A stretch of 64,000 nucleotides of DNA from Muribaculum sp. GTDB taxonomy: Bacteria; Bacteroidota; Bacteroidia; Bacteroidales; Muribaculaceae. This document shows positions 53,105 through 62,587 of this stretch, one piece after another. How positions within the stretch are numbered: position 1 is the first letter of the stretch; the number at the start of each line of letters is the position of its first letter. Made by a program: the position numbers and the translations under genes. The stretch spans positions 62,001-126,000 of the forward strand of contig VSOZ01000001.1 of NCBI GenBank assembly GCA_009775095.1, written 5' to 3'. The notes beneath the pieces are model-generated. The model was not told the DNA's origin. It was given only the letters and a program-made list of their open reading frames with translations, and did no database searches.

Positions 53105-55159
53105 ATGAACAAAATATATCATTTCATCCTATTCTGTTTCGCTACGCTCTGCCTTGCTGCATGTAGTGATGACGACCCTGAAGTAAGCGGAATAGACGGC
53201 AAGGATCACTTCATCTCCGAGTTTGCTCTAACTGTAGATGGCATTACCTATCAAGCCATGATAGTCGGGGACAAGATTACAGTTGAGATACCTTATAATA
53301 CCAGTCTGAAAGGGGCTACCGTAGAGTATGCCCTTTGCGAGGGAGCCTCTATTAACCCGAATCCATCAACCATAGAGGATTGGGAAAATGAATGGAAATT
53401 CGTAGTCACCTCCAGAATGCAGGAGAGCAAAGTATATTCCTATACTTATCAATATGCAGACATCGAACAGAGCGGCAGCGTGGTACTTGCCACGCAATCC
53501 GAGGTGGATAATTTTGCCAAGACAGGAATAAACAAAATCGAAGGCAGCCTGACCATCGGAACGGCAGACGGAGAAGAAATCACCAATCTGGACGGACTTG
53601 CCAACCTGAAACAAATCAGTAACTCTCTTGTTATCAATCCGTCTTACAAAGGAGCGGATTTGACGGGGTTGGATAATCTGGAACAACTCGGAAGTTTCAA
53701 ATTAGGATCGACAACTTCTACCAGTAAAAACATAACGCTCAAAACGGTTAATCTGCCCTCTTTGCTTGGAGTGACCGGCGATTTTGTCGTTAACAGTTCT
53801 GTCATTGAAAAAATATCCATACCCAAAGTCGAGTTCATTGGTGAGGATATGTATATAACCTCCGATGCTTTGCTTGATTTGGATGCAAATGCCGTTGAAT
53901 CTGTCGGAGCTTCCTTAATTGTCAAAGGTTCGGTAGCACAAAAAGAATCAGCGACAACCGAAGCCATTGTTTTCTCAGCGCTCAAACGGGTCGGGAATGA
54001 ACTTACAGTCCAATATTTTCCCAAACTGCAAGGAATTTATCTACCGGCATTGGAAAGTGTGGCCGGTACTGCCTCATTCTCCGATATGTCCTCCATCGGA
54101 AGTCTTGCAATGACCGAATTACATTCGGTTGGAGGACTGACTATAAAAAATTGCAAAGAGATTTCCATTGTTGAACTTCCCGGTCTTATTTCCTGCGGAG
54201 AGACCAGTGTGGATGCGAATAAAGTCAATAAGTTTAATATATCTTCTTTGAAAGATGTACTCGGTGATATGACTTTAAGTAATCTGCTCATAGAAGAACT
54301 GGATTTGTCCCAGATAAATTTTAACGGGAATACACTTACCCTACAATGTAAGCAACTAAATAAAATCGTAGGTTCGGAAACATTTAACGGTAGCCTTCTT
54401 CTGCTTCCTAAAAATTGTCGATTGACCGAATTGACTCTTGAGGGAATCTCAAATATAGAGGGCGACTTCCAATGCAAAGATTATTTTTATGTAAAAGAAT
54501 TTGTTATGCCATTTATTCGTGTGGCAGGAAATATGACTATTGCATTGAATTCGGGAAGTGTTGATACGGGTGCGGAAATTGAATTTCCTAAATTGCAGGA
54601 AATAGGAGGTACTTTAACATTAGAAAATAATACGAATGCAAATAATATTACCTTCCCGTCATTGAAAAAAATTCTCGGTTCATGTTCGGTTACGACTGAT
54701 TTTCTTAAGAATGATATTGAGTTTACCAGTTTGGAAAGCATTGGGACGGATGGAGCAAATACACAAATTGAGTTTAAGATTGATGTTACTAATATTTTAT
54801 GTCCCAAATTAAAAACGATAAACGGACTGTTTAATATTGTAACATCTACTGTTGTATGGGGTATGACGGCTGATGAGGTGTCTTATCCTACCGTTGAATC
54901 AATATCCGAAAATCTTTCAATAACATGCCCGTATTCTGATTTTGGTTCTAATGGTATTTTGTCCATTGATTTTTCAGGTCTCAAATCAGTAAAAGGGATT
55001 AGTATAAGCGGGCAAGGAGATGTTAGCGATTTCAGTTCTTTCAAATACCTGTTTGAAAACAATGTTCTAACAGGAGAATCTCAATGGTCTGTCAGAGAAT
55101 GTGCTTATAACCCCACATACCAAGATATGAAAGACGGGAAGTACAAGCCTGCCGAATAG
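53105..55159 (+). CDS. Leucine-rich-repeat-like surface lipoprotein
   Basis: 684 aa; lipobox LCLAAC (Cys 20) followed by SDDD. After a short N-terminal domain there are irregular leucine-rich or receptor-L-like repeats from about residue 135 to 650 (ITNLDGLANLKQIS, LTGLDNLEQLG, ITFPSLKKILG), expected to form a solenoid. AT-rich compared with downstream btu genes. Ligand unknown; placement between a PKD lipoprotein and btuG suggests a part in B12 capture. Confidence 0.75.
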   Translation: MNKIYHFILFCFATLCLAACSDDDPEVSGIDGKDHFISEFALTVDGITYQAMIVGDKITVEIPYNTSLKGATVEYALCEGASINPNPSTIEDWENEWKFVVTSRMQESKVYSYTYQYADIEQSGSVVLATQSEVDNFAKTGINKIEGSLTIGTADGEEITNLDGLANLKQISNSLVINPSYKGADLTGLDNLEQLGSFKLGSTTSTSKNITLKTVNLPSLLGVTGDFVVNSSVIEKISIPKVEFIGEDMYITSDALLDLDANAVESVGASLIVKGSVAQKESATTEAIVFSALKRVGNELTVQYFPKLQGIYLPALESVAGTASFSDMSSIGSLAMTELHSVGGLTIKNCKEISIVELPGLISCGETSVDANKVNKFNISSLKDVLGDMTLSNLLIEELDLSQINFNGNTLTLQCKQLNKIVGSETFNGSLLLLPKNCRLTELTLEGISNIEGDFQCKDYFYVKEFVMPFIRVAGNMTIALNSGSVDTGAEIEFPKLQEIGGTLTLENNTNANNITFPSLKKILGSCSVTTDFLKNDIEFTSLESIGTDGANTQIEFKIDVTNILCPKLKTINGLFNIVTSTVVWGMTADEVSYPTVESISENLSITCPYSDFGSNGILSIDFSGLKSVKGISISGQGDVSDFSSFKYLFENNVLTGESQWSVRECAYNPTYQDMKDGKYKPAE

Positions 55160-55184
55160 ATAACCAAACAATAAGTTTTCTGCC

Positions 55185-55226
55185 AATCCTCGGTATGCTT
55201 ACCGTAAGGTAAGACTACCGGGGATT
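55185..55226 (+). promoter_or_regulatory. Intergenic hairpin before btuG
   Basis: A long interrupted stem: AATCC, CGGT and CTTACC pair with GGTAAG, CCG and GGATT. No T run follows, so it is more likely a processing or stability element than a terminator. It coincides with the change in base composition. Confidence 0.55.
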
Positions 55227-55244
55227 AACTATAAAAATAACGGT

Positions 55245-56324
55245 ATGACCTATCACCAATTGAAATATCTGCTATGGAGCGTAGTTGTCGGAGTGACACT
55301 ATCCTTGACATCCTGCATGAAGTGGGACTACGGCGATGCCGTAGAAGACTTCAATGCCACGGGAGCCGGACTGTTCATCACCAACGAGGGCAACTTCCAG
55401 TACGGCAATGCTACCTTGTCCTATTACGACCCTGCGACCAAACAGGTACAGAACGAAATCTTCTTCCGTGCCAACGGCATGAAACTCGGCGACGTGGCGC
55501 AGTCGATGACCATCTACGACAACAAGGGCTGGGTCGTGGTGAACAACTCCCACGTGATTTTCGCCATCGACCTGAACACCTTCAAGGAGGTGGGACGCAT
55601 CGAGAACCTGACCTCGCCGCGCTACATTCATTTCCTAAGCGACGAAAAAGCCTACGTCACCCAACTGTGGGACAACCGCATCTTCATCATCAACCCGAAG
55701 AAATATGAAATTACCGGCTACATTCAAGTGCCGGACATGACGATGGAAAGCGGCTCGACGGAGCAGATGGTGCAGTACGGCAAATACGTCTATTGCAACT
55801 GCTGGTCGTATCAGAACCGCATCATCAAAATCGACACCGAAACCGACCAAGTGGTCGATGAACTGAAGGTCGGCATACAACCGACATCGCTGGTCATGGA
55901 CAAGTACAACAAGATGTGGACGGTGACCGACGGCGGTTACGAAGGCAGCCCCTACGGTTACGAAGCCCCGTCGCTCTACCGCATCGACGCCGAGACATTC
56001 ACGGTGGAGAAGCAGTTCAAGTTCAAGTTGGGCGACTGGCCCTCGGAGGTACAGCTCAATGGCGACAGGGACAAACTCTACTGGATCAACAAGGCCATTT
56101 GGAGCATGGACGTGACAGCCAGCCATGTGCCGGTGCGTCCGTTCCTCGAATACAGCGGCACGATTTATTACGGACTGACGGTAAACCCCGCCAACGGGGA
56201 AGTATACATCGCCGATGCCATCGACTACCAGCAGCAGGGCATGATTTACCGCTACTCGCCCGAAGGGAAATTGATAGATGAATTTTATGTCGGGATTATC
56301 CCCGGTGCATTTTGTTGGAAATAA
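55245..56324 (+). CDS. btuG: BtuG, surface B12-binding beta-propeller lipoprotein
   Basis: 359 aa. Lipobox SLTSC (Cys 24). YncE/DUF5074-type seven-bladed propeller repeats: GLFITNEGNFQYGNATLSYY, GWVVVNNSHVIFAIDL, AYVTQLWDNRIFIIN, YVYCNCWSYQNRIIKID. BtuG forms a lid on BtuB and binds cyanocobalamin with very high affinity in Bacteroides. It directly precedes btuB (start 14 bases after the stop), the arrangement known from Bacteroides. Confidence 0.92.
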   Translation: MTYHQLKYLLWSVVVGVTLSLTSCMKWDYGDAVEDFNATGAGLFITNEGNFQYGNATLSYYDPATKQVQNEIFFRANGMKLGDVAQSMTIYDNKGWVVVNNSHVIFAIDLNTFKEVGRIENLTSPRYIHFLSDEKAYVTQLWDNRIFIINPKKYEITGYIQVPDMTMESGSTEQMVQYGKYVYCNCWSYQNRIIKIDTETDQVVDELKVGIQPTSLVMDKYNKMWTVTDGGYEGSPYGYEAPSLYRIDAETFTVEKQFKFKLGDWPSEVQLNGDRDKLYWINKAIWSMDVTASHVPVRPFLEYSGTIYYGLTVNPANGEVYIADAIDYQQQGMIYRYSPEGKLIDEFYVGIIPGAFCWK

Positions 56325-56337
56325 GAAAGGAGGCAAT

Positions 56338-58428
56338 ATGAAAAGACTATATCTGTTCTTCGCTTTGGCAGCATGTCTCCCCACGACACTCTTCGCGCAG
56401 CAGACGGAAAGCAAAAAGCGGTCGGACTGGCATCTTACCATACCGGAAGTCACGGTCATCGGACATCGGCCGATGAAAGAAATCGGTGTGCAGAAGACGA
56501 AGTTCGATTCACTCGCACTGAAAGAGAACATCGCCCTCTCGATGGCCGACATCCTGACGTTCAACTCGTCCGTATTCGTCAAGAGCTACGGACGCGCCAC
56601 GCTCTCGACCGTCGCGTTCCGAGGAACGTCGCCTTCACACACGCAAGTGACATGGAACGGCATGCGCATCAACAACCCCATGCTCGGCATGACAGACTTC
56701 TCCACCATTCCGTCCTACTTCATAGACAACGCATCGCTGCTGCACGGTACTTCATCGGTGAACGAGACTGGCGGTGGACTGGGCGGTCTGGTTAAGCTTG
56801 GTACCACCCCCACCGTTGCCGAAGGGTTCAACGCCCAGTACGTGCAGGGCATCGGATCGTTCCGGACATTCGACGAGTTCGCCCGCTTCACCTACGGAAG
56901 CGAGCGGTGGCACATCTCCACCCGTGCGGTCTATTCTTCCTCGCCCAACGATTACAAGTACACCAACCACGACAAGAAGATAAACATCTACGACGAGGAC
57001 AAGAACATCATCGGGCAGTATCACCCTAAAGAGCGCAACCGCTCCGGGGCGTTCAAGGACCTGCACCTGCTTCAAGAGGTCTATTACAACACCCGCAAAG
57101 GCGACAAATTAGGCCTGAACGCATGGTATATCAACTCCAACCGGGAACTTCCGATGTTGACGACCGACTACGGAGATGCAACCGACTTCGAGAACCGCCA
57201 GCGGGAACAGACTTTCCGCAGTGTCCTTTCGTGGGATCATATCAAAAGCAACTGGAAACTCGGCGTGAAAGGCGGTTACATACACACATGGATGGCCTAC
57301 GACTACAAGCGTGAGGTCGCACCTGATAACTGGGCGTCGATGACCCGTTCCCGTAGCAAGGTAAATACGTTCTACGGGCAGGCTGAAGGTGAATACAGTC
57401 CGACAAAACGTTGGTTTTTCACCGCTAACGTATCGGCTCACCAGCATTTGGTACGCAGTGAGGACAAGAATATCATCTTGCAGGACGGAGGCAAAGCCAT
57501 CGTGGGCTATGACAAAGGACGCGTGGAACTTTCCGGCTCCGTATCTGCCAAGTGGCAACCGATAGACCGGCTTGGCATGTCGGTTGTGTTGCGAGAAGAA
57601 ATGTACGGTTCCGAGTGGGCTCCGCTTATACCGGCTTTTTTTATTGACGGCATCATTTCTCCGAAAGGGAATGTGATGCTCAAAGCTTCTGTTTCACGCA
57701 ATTACCGTTTCCCGACGCTGAATGACCTCTATTTTCTGCCCGGTGGCAATCCCAATCTGAGAAACGAGCATGGTTTCAGCTACGATGCAGGTGTAAGTTT
57801 CGAGGTCGGCAAAGAAAATGTCTATAAGTTGAGCGGCGGCGTGAACTGGTTCGATTCCTACATCGACGATTGGATTATCTGGCTGCCCACCACCAAAGGC
57901 TTCTTTTCGCCCCGCAACGTGAAGAAGGTACACGCCTACGGCATCGAGGTCAAGGCGAACCTGGCCGTGCAGCCGGCAAAGGATTGGCTCATTGACCTGA
58001 ACGGTTCCTATTCGTGGACACCCTCTATCAACGAGGGCGAGAAAATGTCACCTGCTGACCAGTCGGTGGGCAAACAGTTACCCTACGTGCCGGAGCATTC
58101 CGCCTCGCTGACAGGACGGTTGTCGTGGCGGTCGTGGGCGTTCCTTTACAAGTGGGCGTTCTACTCGGAGCGTTTCACCATGTCGAGCAACGACTATACG
58201 CTGACAGGACACCTGCCCGAATATTTCATGAGCAACGTCTCCTTGGAGAAAAACCTCTTTTTCAAACCGGTGGACGTGCAGTTGAAATTCGCCGTCAACA
58301 ACCTTTTCAATGAAGATTACCTCTCGGTACTCTCGCGCCCCATGCCCGGCATCAACTTCGAGCTGTTCATCGGTATCACCCCGAAGTTCGGGAAAAACAA
58401 GAAAAAGTCCGTAAACACAAATTTGTAA
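56338..58428 (+). CDS. btuB: BtuB, TonB-dependent cobalamin receptor
   Basis: 696 aa from the ATG at 56338; the earlier opening overlaps btuG. Signal peptide to about residue 21 (LFAQ), a TonB-box-like PEVTVIGHR, plug domain with SVFVKSYGRATLSTVAFRG and GTSSVNETGGGLGGLVKLG, then a 22-strand-type barrel ending LFNEDYLSVLSRPMPGINFE. It imports corrinoids across the outer membrane with BtuG. Composition dips around 57360-57800, a hint of mosaic recombination within the barrel. Confidence 0.93.
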   Translation: MKRLYLFFALAACLPTTLFAQQTESKKRSDWHLTIPEVTVIGHRPMKEIGVQKTKFDSLALKENIALSMADILTFNSSVFVKSYGRATLSTVAFRGTSPSHTQVTWNGMRINNPMLGMTDFSTIPSYFIDNASLLHGTSSVNETGGGLGGLVKLGTTPTVAEGFNAQYVQGIGSFRTFDEFARFTYGSERWHISTRAVYSSSPNDYKYTNHDKKINIYDEDKNIIGQYHPKERNRSGAFKDLHLLQEVYYNTRKGDKLGLNAWYINSNRELPMLTTDYGDATDFENRQREQTFRSVLSWDHIKSNWKLGVKGGYIHTWMAYDYKREVAPDNWASMTRSRSKVNTFYGQAEGEYSPTKRWFFTANVSAHQHLVRSEDKNIILQDGGKAIVGYDKGRVELSGSVSAKWQPIDRLGMSVVLREEMYGSEWAPLIPAFFIDGIISPKGNVMLKASVSRNYRFPTLNDLYFLPGGNPNLRNEHGFSYDAGVSFEVGKENVYKLSGGVNWFDSYIDDWIIWLPTTKGFFSPRNVKKVHAYGIEVKANLAVQPAKDWLIDLNGSYSWTPSINEGEKMSPADQSVGKQLPYVPEHSASLTGRLSWRSWAFLYKWAFYSERFTMSSNDYTLTGHLPEYFMSNVSLEKNLFFKPVDVQLKFAVNNLFNEDYLSVLSRPMPGINFELFIGITPKFGKNKKKSVNTNL

Positions 58429-58432
58429 CGAT

Positions 58433-59572
58433 ATGAAAGCATTGAAAAATCTGAGCCTGATATTGCTGCTTGTACTGACATTCACAGGCTGCCATGATAA
58501 GAGTTCCAAACTTGCCGATTTCAACCGAGCGGTCTATACACCCGAATACGCTTCGGGGTTTGACATAAAAGGTGCAGACGGCAAAAAGAGCGTATTGGTT
58601 ACCATCACGAACCCTTGGCAGGGAGCTGACAGCATTACCACATACCTGTTCATCGCCCGTGACGGAGAAAGCGTACCCGAAGATTTCACCGGTCAGGTGC
58701 TCGGAAAAGATGCCGAGCGCATCATCTGCATGTCCTCTACCCATATCGCCATGCTCGACGCAATCGGTGAAACGGGACGCGTAGTCGGCGTGTCAGGCAT
58801 CGACTACATCTCCAATCCCGACATTCAGGCACGGCGGGACAGCGTTGGAGATGTAGGCTACGAAGGGAATATCAACTACGAATTGCTGCTCTCGCTCGAC
58901 CCTGACCTCGTGCTGCTCTACGGCGTGAACGGGGCAAGCTCGATGGAGGGCAAGCTCAAAGAACTGGATATTCCGTTCATGTACGTCGGCGATTACCTCG
59001 AAGAATCGCCGCTGGGCAAAGCCGAATGGCTGTTGGCACTTTCGGAGATCATCGGAAAACGGGCGGAGGGCGAAAAAGTATTCGCGGAAATCCCCGTCAG
59101 ATACAATGTCCTGAGAAAGAAAGTAGCGGACAATGTTCTCGATGCCCCGTCGGTGATGCTCAACACCCCTTACGGCGACAGCTGGTTCATGCCCTCGACC
59201 GAAAGCTATGTCGCCCGAATGGTCAAAGATGCCGGAGGCGATTACATCTACAAAAAGAACACGGGCAATGCCTCGGTGCCCATAGACCTGGAGGAAGCCT
59301 ACCTGCTGGCCTCGCAAGCCGATATGTGGCTGCATGTGGGTATGGCGAACACGCTCGACGAGCTGCGAGCCGCCTGCCCGAAGTTCATCGACACCCGCTG
59401 TTTCCGTGGTGGACAGGTCTATAACAACAACGCCCGCACCAATGCTGCTGGCGGCAACGACTACTATGAGTCTGCAGTCGTAAATCCCGACCTCGTGCTG
59501 CGAGACCTCGTGAAGATATTCCACCCCGAACTGGTCGAGGAAGATTTCGTCTATTACAAGCAACTGAAATAG
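58433..59572 (+). CDS. btuF: BtuF-like corrinoid-binding ABC lipoprotein
   Basis: 379 aa. Lipobox TFTGC (Cys 20). Class III periplasmic-binding-protein features: RIICMSSTHIAMLDAIGETGRVVGVSG, YELLLSLDPDLVLLYG, and a long linking helix. It would deliver corrinoid (or, by family alone, a siderophore or haem) to the permease. Riboswitch and btuGB context favour B12. It is 4 bases after btuB and abuts btuC. Confidence 0.9.
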   Translation: MKALKNLSLILLLVLTFTGCHDKSSKLADFNRAVYTPEYASGFDIKGADGKKSVLVTITNPWQGADSITTYLFIARDGESVPEDFTGQVLGKDAERIICMSSTHIAMLDAIGETGRVVGVSGIDYISNPDIQARRDSVGDVGYEGNINYELLLSLDPDLVLLYGVNGASSMEGKLKELDIPFMYVGDYLEESPLGKAEWLLALSEIIGKRAEGEKVFAEIPVRYNVLRKKVADNVLDAPSVMLNTPYGDSWFMPSTESYVARMVKDAGGDYIYKKNTGNASVPIDLEEAYLLASQADMWLHVGMANTLDELRAACPKFIDTRCFRGGQVYNNNARTNAAGGNDYYESAVVNPDLVLRDLVKIFHPELVEEDFVYYKQLK

Positions 59573-60553
59573 ATGCGCTCCCGTTCCGTCCTATTGTTTA
59601 CCGCACTGGCTGCCCTCACCCTTTTCCTGTTTTTGCTGGATTTGGCGGTGGGGGCTGTCGCCGTACCGCTCGGTGATGTTTGGGCGGCCCTGACGGGCGG
59701 CGATTGTCCGCGAGCGACGGCGAAAATCATACTGAATATCCGACTGATTAAGGCGGTGGTCGCGTTGCTGGCCGGAGCCGCCCTGTCGGTCAGCGGACTC
59801 CAGATGCAAACCCTCTTCCGCAATCCGCTTGCCGGCCCCTACGTGCTCGGCATCAGTTCGGGCGCGAGCCTCGGCGTGGCACTCGTCGTACTCGCCGGTG
59901 TCGGCTCGTCGATAGGCATCGCTGGGGCGGCATGGCTCGGAGCGGCAATCGTGCTGGTCGTCATCGCCGCCGTCGGACACCGCATCAAGGATATCATGGT
60001 AATTCTGATTCTCGGCATGATGTTCTCGTCGGGAATCGGTGCGATTGTCCAAATATTGCAGTATGTTGCCAACGATGAATCCTTGAAAATGTTCGTCGTC
60101 TGGACGATGGGGTCGCTCGGCGATGTGACCTTCAACCAGCTTGCAGTGCTTATCCCGTCGATTGCCACCGGACTGTTGTTGGCGGTGGTGACGATCAAGC
60201 CGCTCAACCTGTTGCTGTTCGGCGAGGAGTATGCCGTGACGATGGGGCTGAACGTTCGTCGCTCACGCGGACTGCTGTTCCTCTCCACGACGTTGCTGGC
60301 CGGCACTGTGACCGCCTTTTGCGGTCCGATAGGTTTCATCGGGCTGGCCATGCCCCACGTCACGCGGATGCTGTTCCGCAACAGTGACCATCGGGTGCTC
60401 GTGCCGGGAACCGTTCTTTCGGGTGCTTCCGTGCTGCTGCTTTGCGACCTTGTTTCCAAACTGTTCACCCTGCCGATCAACGCCATCACCGCATTGCTGG
60501 GAATCCCCATTGTGGTGTGGGTGGTCTTGCGCAACAAATCCGTTACAGCATGA
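59573..60553 (+). CDS. btuC: BtuC-like FecCD-family permease
   Basis: 326 aa, about 9-10 membrane segments; family marks LLAGAALSVSGLQMQTLFRNPLAGPYVLGI and FCGPIGFIGLAMPHVTRML (the EAA-like loop region). It forms the membrane channel of the importer with BtuD. It starts immediately after the btuF stop codon. Confidence 0.93.
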   Translation: MRSRSVLLFTALAALTLFLFLLDLAVGAVAVPLGDVWAALTGGDCPRATAKIILNIRLIKAVVALLAGAALSVSGLQMQTLFRNPLAGPYVLGISSGASLGVALVVLAGVGSSIGIAGAAWLGAAIVLVVIAAVGHRIKDIMVILILGMMFSSGIGAIVQILQYVANDESLKMFVVWTMGSLGDVTFNQLAVLIPSIATGLLLAVVTIKPLNLLLFGEEYAVTMGLNVRRSRGLLFLSTTLLAGTVTAFCGPIGFIGLAMPHVTRMLFRNSDHRVLVPGTVLSGASVLLLCDLVSKLFTLPINAITALLGIPIVVWVVLRNKSVTA

Positions 60554-61305
60554 TAGAGTTACACGATTTTTCCATAGGCTACGGCGAGCGAACTTTGCTC
60601 TGCGAGGTGGAAGCCACCATAGAAAAAGGCAAACTGACAGCCCTTATCGGGCGCAACGGCACGGGCAAATCGACGCTGCTCCGCGCCATCGCCGGACTGA
60701 ACCGCCGTTATGCCGGTCGAATCCTGCTCGACGGGCATAACGCCGCCGATATGCGGGTTGCAGAGAGGGCAAGAACACTGGCATTCGTCACGACCGAGCG
60801 CACACGCATCGCCAACCTCAAATGCGAGGACGTCGTGGCTATCGGCCGCGCACCCTATACCAATTGGATAGGAAGGATGCAGAAGGCCGACACGGAGATC
60901 GTTATGCGGTCGCTCGCCTCGGTAGGCATGGAGGACTATGCGGAACGCACGATGGACAGGATGTCGGACGGCGAGTGCCAGCGCATCATGATTGCACGGG
61001 CATTGGCGCAGGATACGCCGATTATCCTACTTGACGAACCCACCTCGTTTCTCGATATGCCCAACCGCTACGAATTGTGTACGCTACTGGCACGGCTGGC
61101 GCATGAAGAAAACAAGTGCATCCTTTTTTCCACTCACGAGCTGGATATCGCCCTGTCGCTCACCGATGCGATAGCCCTTATCGACCCGCCCTGCCTGTCG
61201 TGCCTGCCGACCGAAGAGATGCGCCGGAGCGGTTGCATCGAACGGCTGTTCCGTAATAATTCCGTGACGTTCGATACCGCGACAGGTATGGTAAAAGCCC
61301 GATAA
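60550..61305 (+). CDS. btuD: BtuD-like ABC transporter ATPase
   Basis: 252 aa from the ATG at 60550, overlapping btuC by 4 bases. Walker A GRNGTGKSTLL near residue 35, signature MSDGECQRIMIARAL (SDGE in place of SGGQ), Walker B IILLDEPTSFLD, H-loop STHELD. Its last 35 residues (TEEMRRSGCIERLFRNN onward) recur in the remnant at 63331-63540. Confidence 0.93.
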   Translation: MIELHDFSIGYGERTLLCEVEATIEKGKLTALIGRNGTGKSTLLRAIAGLNRRYAGRILLDGHNAADMRVAERARTLAFVTTERTRIANLKCEDVVAIGRAPYTNWIGRMQKADTEIVMRSLASVGMEDYAERTMDRMSDGECQRIMIARALAQDTPIILLDEPTSFLDMPNRYELCTLLARLAHEENKCILFSTHELDIALSLTDAIALIDPPCLSCLPTEEMRRSGCIERLFRNNSVTFDTATGMVKAR

Positions 61306-61319
61306 ATAATGATCCGCAT

Positions 61320-62087
61320 ATGAAAACGCAGCAGGAACTTTGCGATATACTCGGTTTCATCGCCGAATATGCGACCTATCAACTCGGTTCGGGTGTGCAC
61401 ACCTCTCGGGTAATACGCAATGCGCAACGGATCGGCGAGGCGCTGGGTGTGGACGTTCAGTTATCGAGTTTCCAAAAGAGTACGATACTGACGGTGCTCG
61501 ACACCGTAAGCGGCGAGTCCGCAACCCGTGTTGTGGCAATCCCGTCGCTCCCCATCAGTTTCGAGCGTAACTCCGATCTGAGTGCCCTGAGCTGGGACGC
61601 ATTGGACGAGGGCCTCTCGCTCGACGAGATCCGCAGCCGTTACCGGACGCTGGTTGACAAACCGCGCATGGACCCAATCTTCACGCTCGTGGTCGTCGGG
61701 CTGGCCAACGCCTCATTCTGCAAGCTCTTCGGCGGCGACTGGACGGCCGTGGGCATCGTCTTCACGGCGACACTCGTGGGCTTCGCCGTCAAACAGCGCA
61801 TGCAGGCCCACGCTGTCAATCACTTCCTCGTCTTCGCCTGCTCGGCTTTCGTCGCCTCGCTCTGCGCCACGGCAGCCTTGCGGTTCGACTGCACGGCCGA
61901 GATAGCGCTGGCAACAAGTCCGCTCTTCCTCGTGCCGGGCGTGCCGCTCATCAACGGGGTCATCGACATCATGGAAGGACACGTCCTCATGGGGGGCAGC
62001 CGGCTGGTTAACGCTCTGCTGCAGATTGTCTGCATCGCCGTCGGTTTGTCGGCCACTTTGTTAATGGTTAAAGATTCGCTGCTATGA
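61320..62087 (+). CDS. ThrE-type exporter, large subunit (DUF1212)
   Basis: 255 aa. Cytoplasmic N-terminal part with the ThrE hallmark YATYQLGSGVHTSRVIRNAQRIGEALG region, then five membrane segments and LVPGVPLINGVIDIMEGH. In the family the two parts (this and the next gene) export threonine, serine or dicarboxylates. GC-rich like btuG-btuD. Why it sits in a B12 operon is not known; it overlaps the next gene by 4 bases. Confidence 0.85.
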   Translation: MKTQQELCDILGFIAEYATYQLGSGVHTSRVIRNAQRIGEALGVDVQLSSFQKSTILTVLDTVSGESATRVVAIPSLPISFERNSDLSALSWDALDEGLSLDEIRSRYRTLVDKPRMDPIFTLVVVGLANASFCKLFGGDWTAVGIVFTATLVGFAVKQRMQAHAVNHFLVFACSAFVASLCATAALRFDCTAEIALATSPLFLVPGVPLINGVIDIMEGHVLMGGSRLVNALLQIVCIAVGLSATLLMVKDSLL

Positions 62088-62584
62088 TCGTGACGGATAT
62101 TCTGCTCGACGGCCTCTTCGCCGCTGTCGCCGCCATCGGATTCGGGGCCATCTCCGACCCGCCGATGCGGGCCTTTCCACGCATCGCCCTGCTTGCCGCC
62201 ATAGGCCACGCCTTGCGTTTCACGCTGATACACTGTGCCGCACTGGATATCGCCACCGCATCGCTTTTCGCGGCCTTTGCAATCGGCATGGGCAGCCTGT
62301 GGCTCGGCCGCGGCGTCCGCTGCCCGATGACCTGCCTCTACATTCCGGCTCTGCTGCCGATGGTGCCGGGCATCTACGCCTACAAGACGGTCTTCTCGCT
62401 CATCATGTTCCTCCAGTCGCTCGATCGGGCCGACGAGGGTATGCGCTACATGCAACAGTTCTTTCTCAATGCCACCGTATCGCTGAGTGTCATTGCGCTG
62501 CTTGCCGCCGGTGCCACGCTGCCGATATTCATCTTCAAACGCCGGGCTTTCTCGATGACCCGACGCACACGAAAAAATAGTTAG
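62084..62584 (+). CDS. ThrE-type exporter, small subunit (DUF3815)
   Basis: 166 aa, four or five membrane segments; CLYIPALLPMVPGIYAYK matches the ThrE_2 half. Start overlaps the large-subunit gene (ATGA), so the two are made together as a split exporter. Confidence 0.85.
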   Translation: MIVTDILLDGLFAAVAAIGFGAISDPPMRAFPRIALLAAIGHALRFTLIHCAALDIATASLFAAFAIGMGSLWLGRGVRCPMTCLYIPALLPMVPGIYAYKTVFSLIMFLQSLDRADEGMRYMQQFFLNATVSLSVIALLAAGATLPIFIFKRRAFSMTRRTRKNS

Positions 62585-62587
62585 GTT

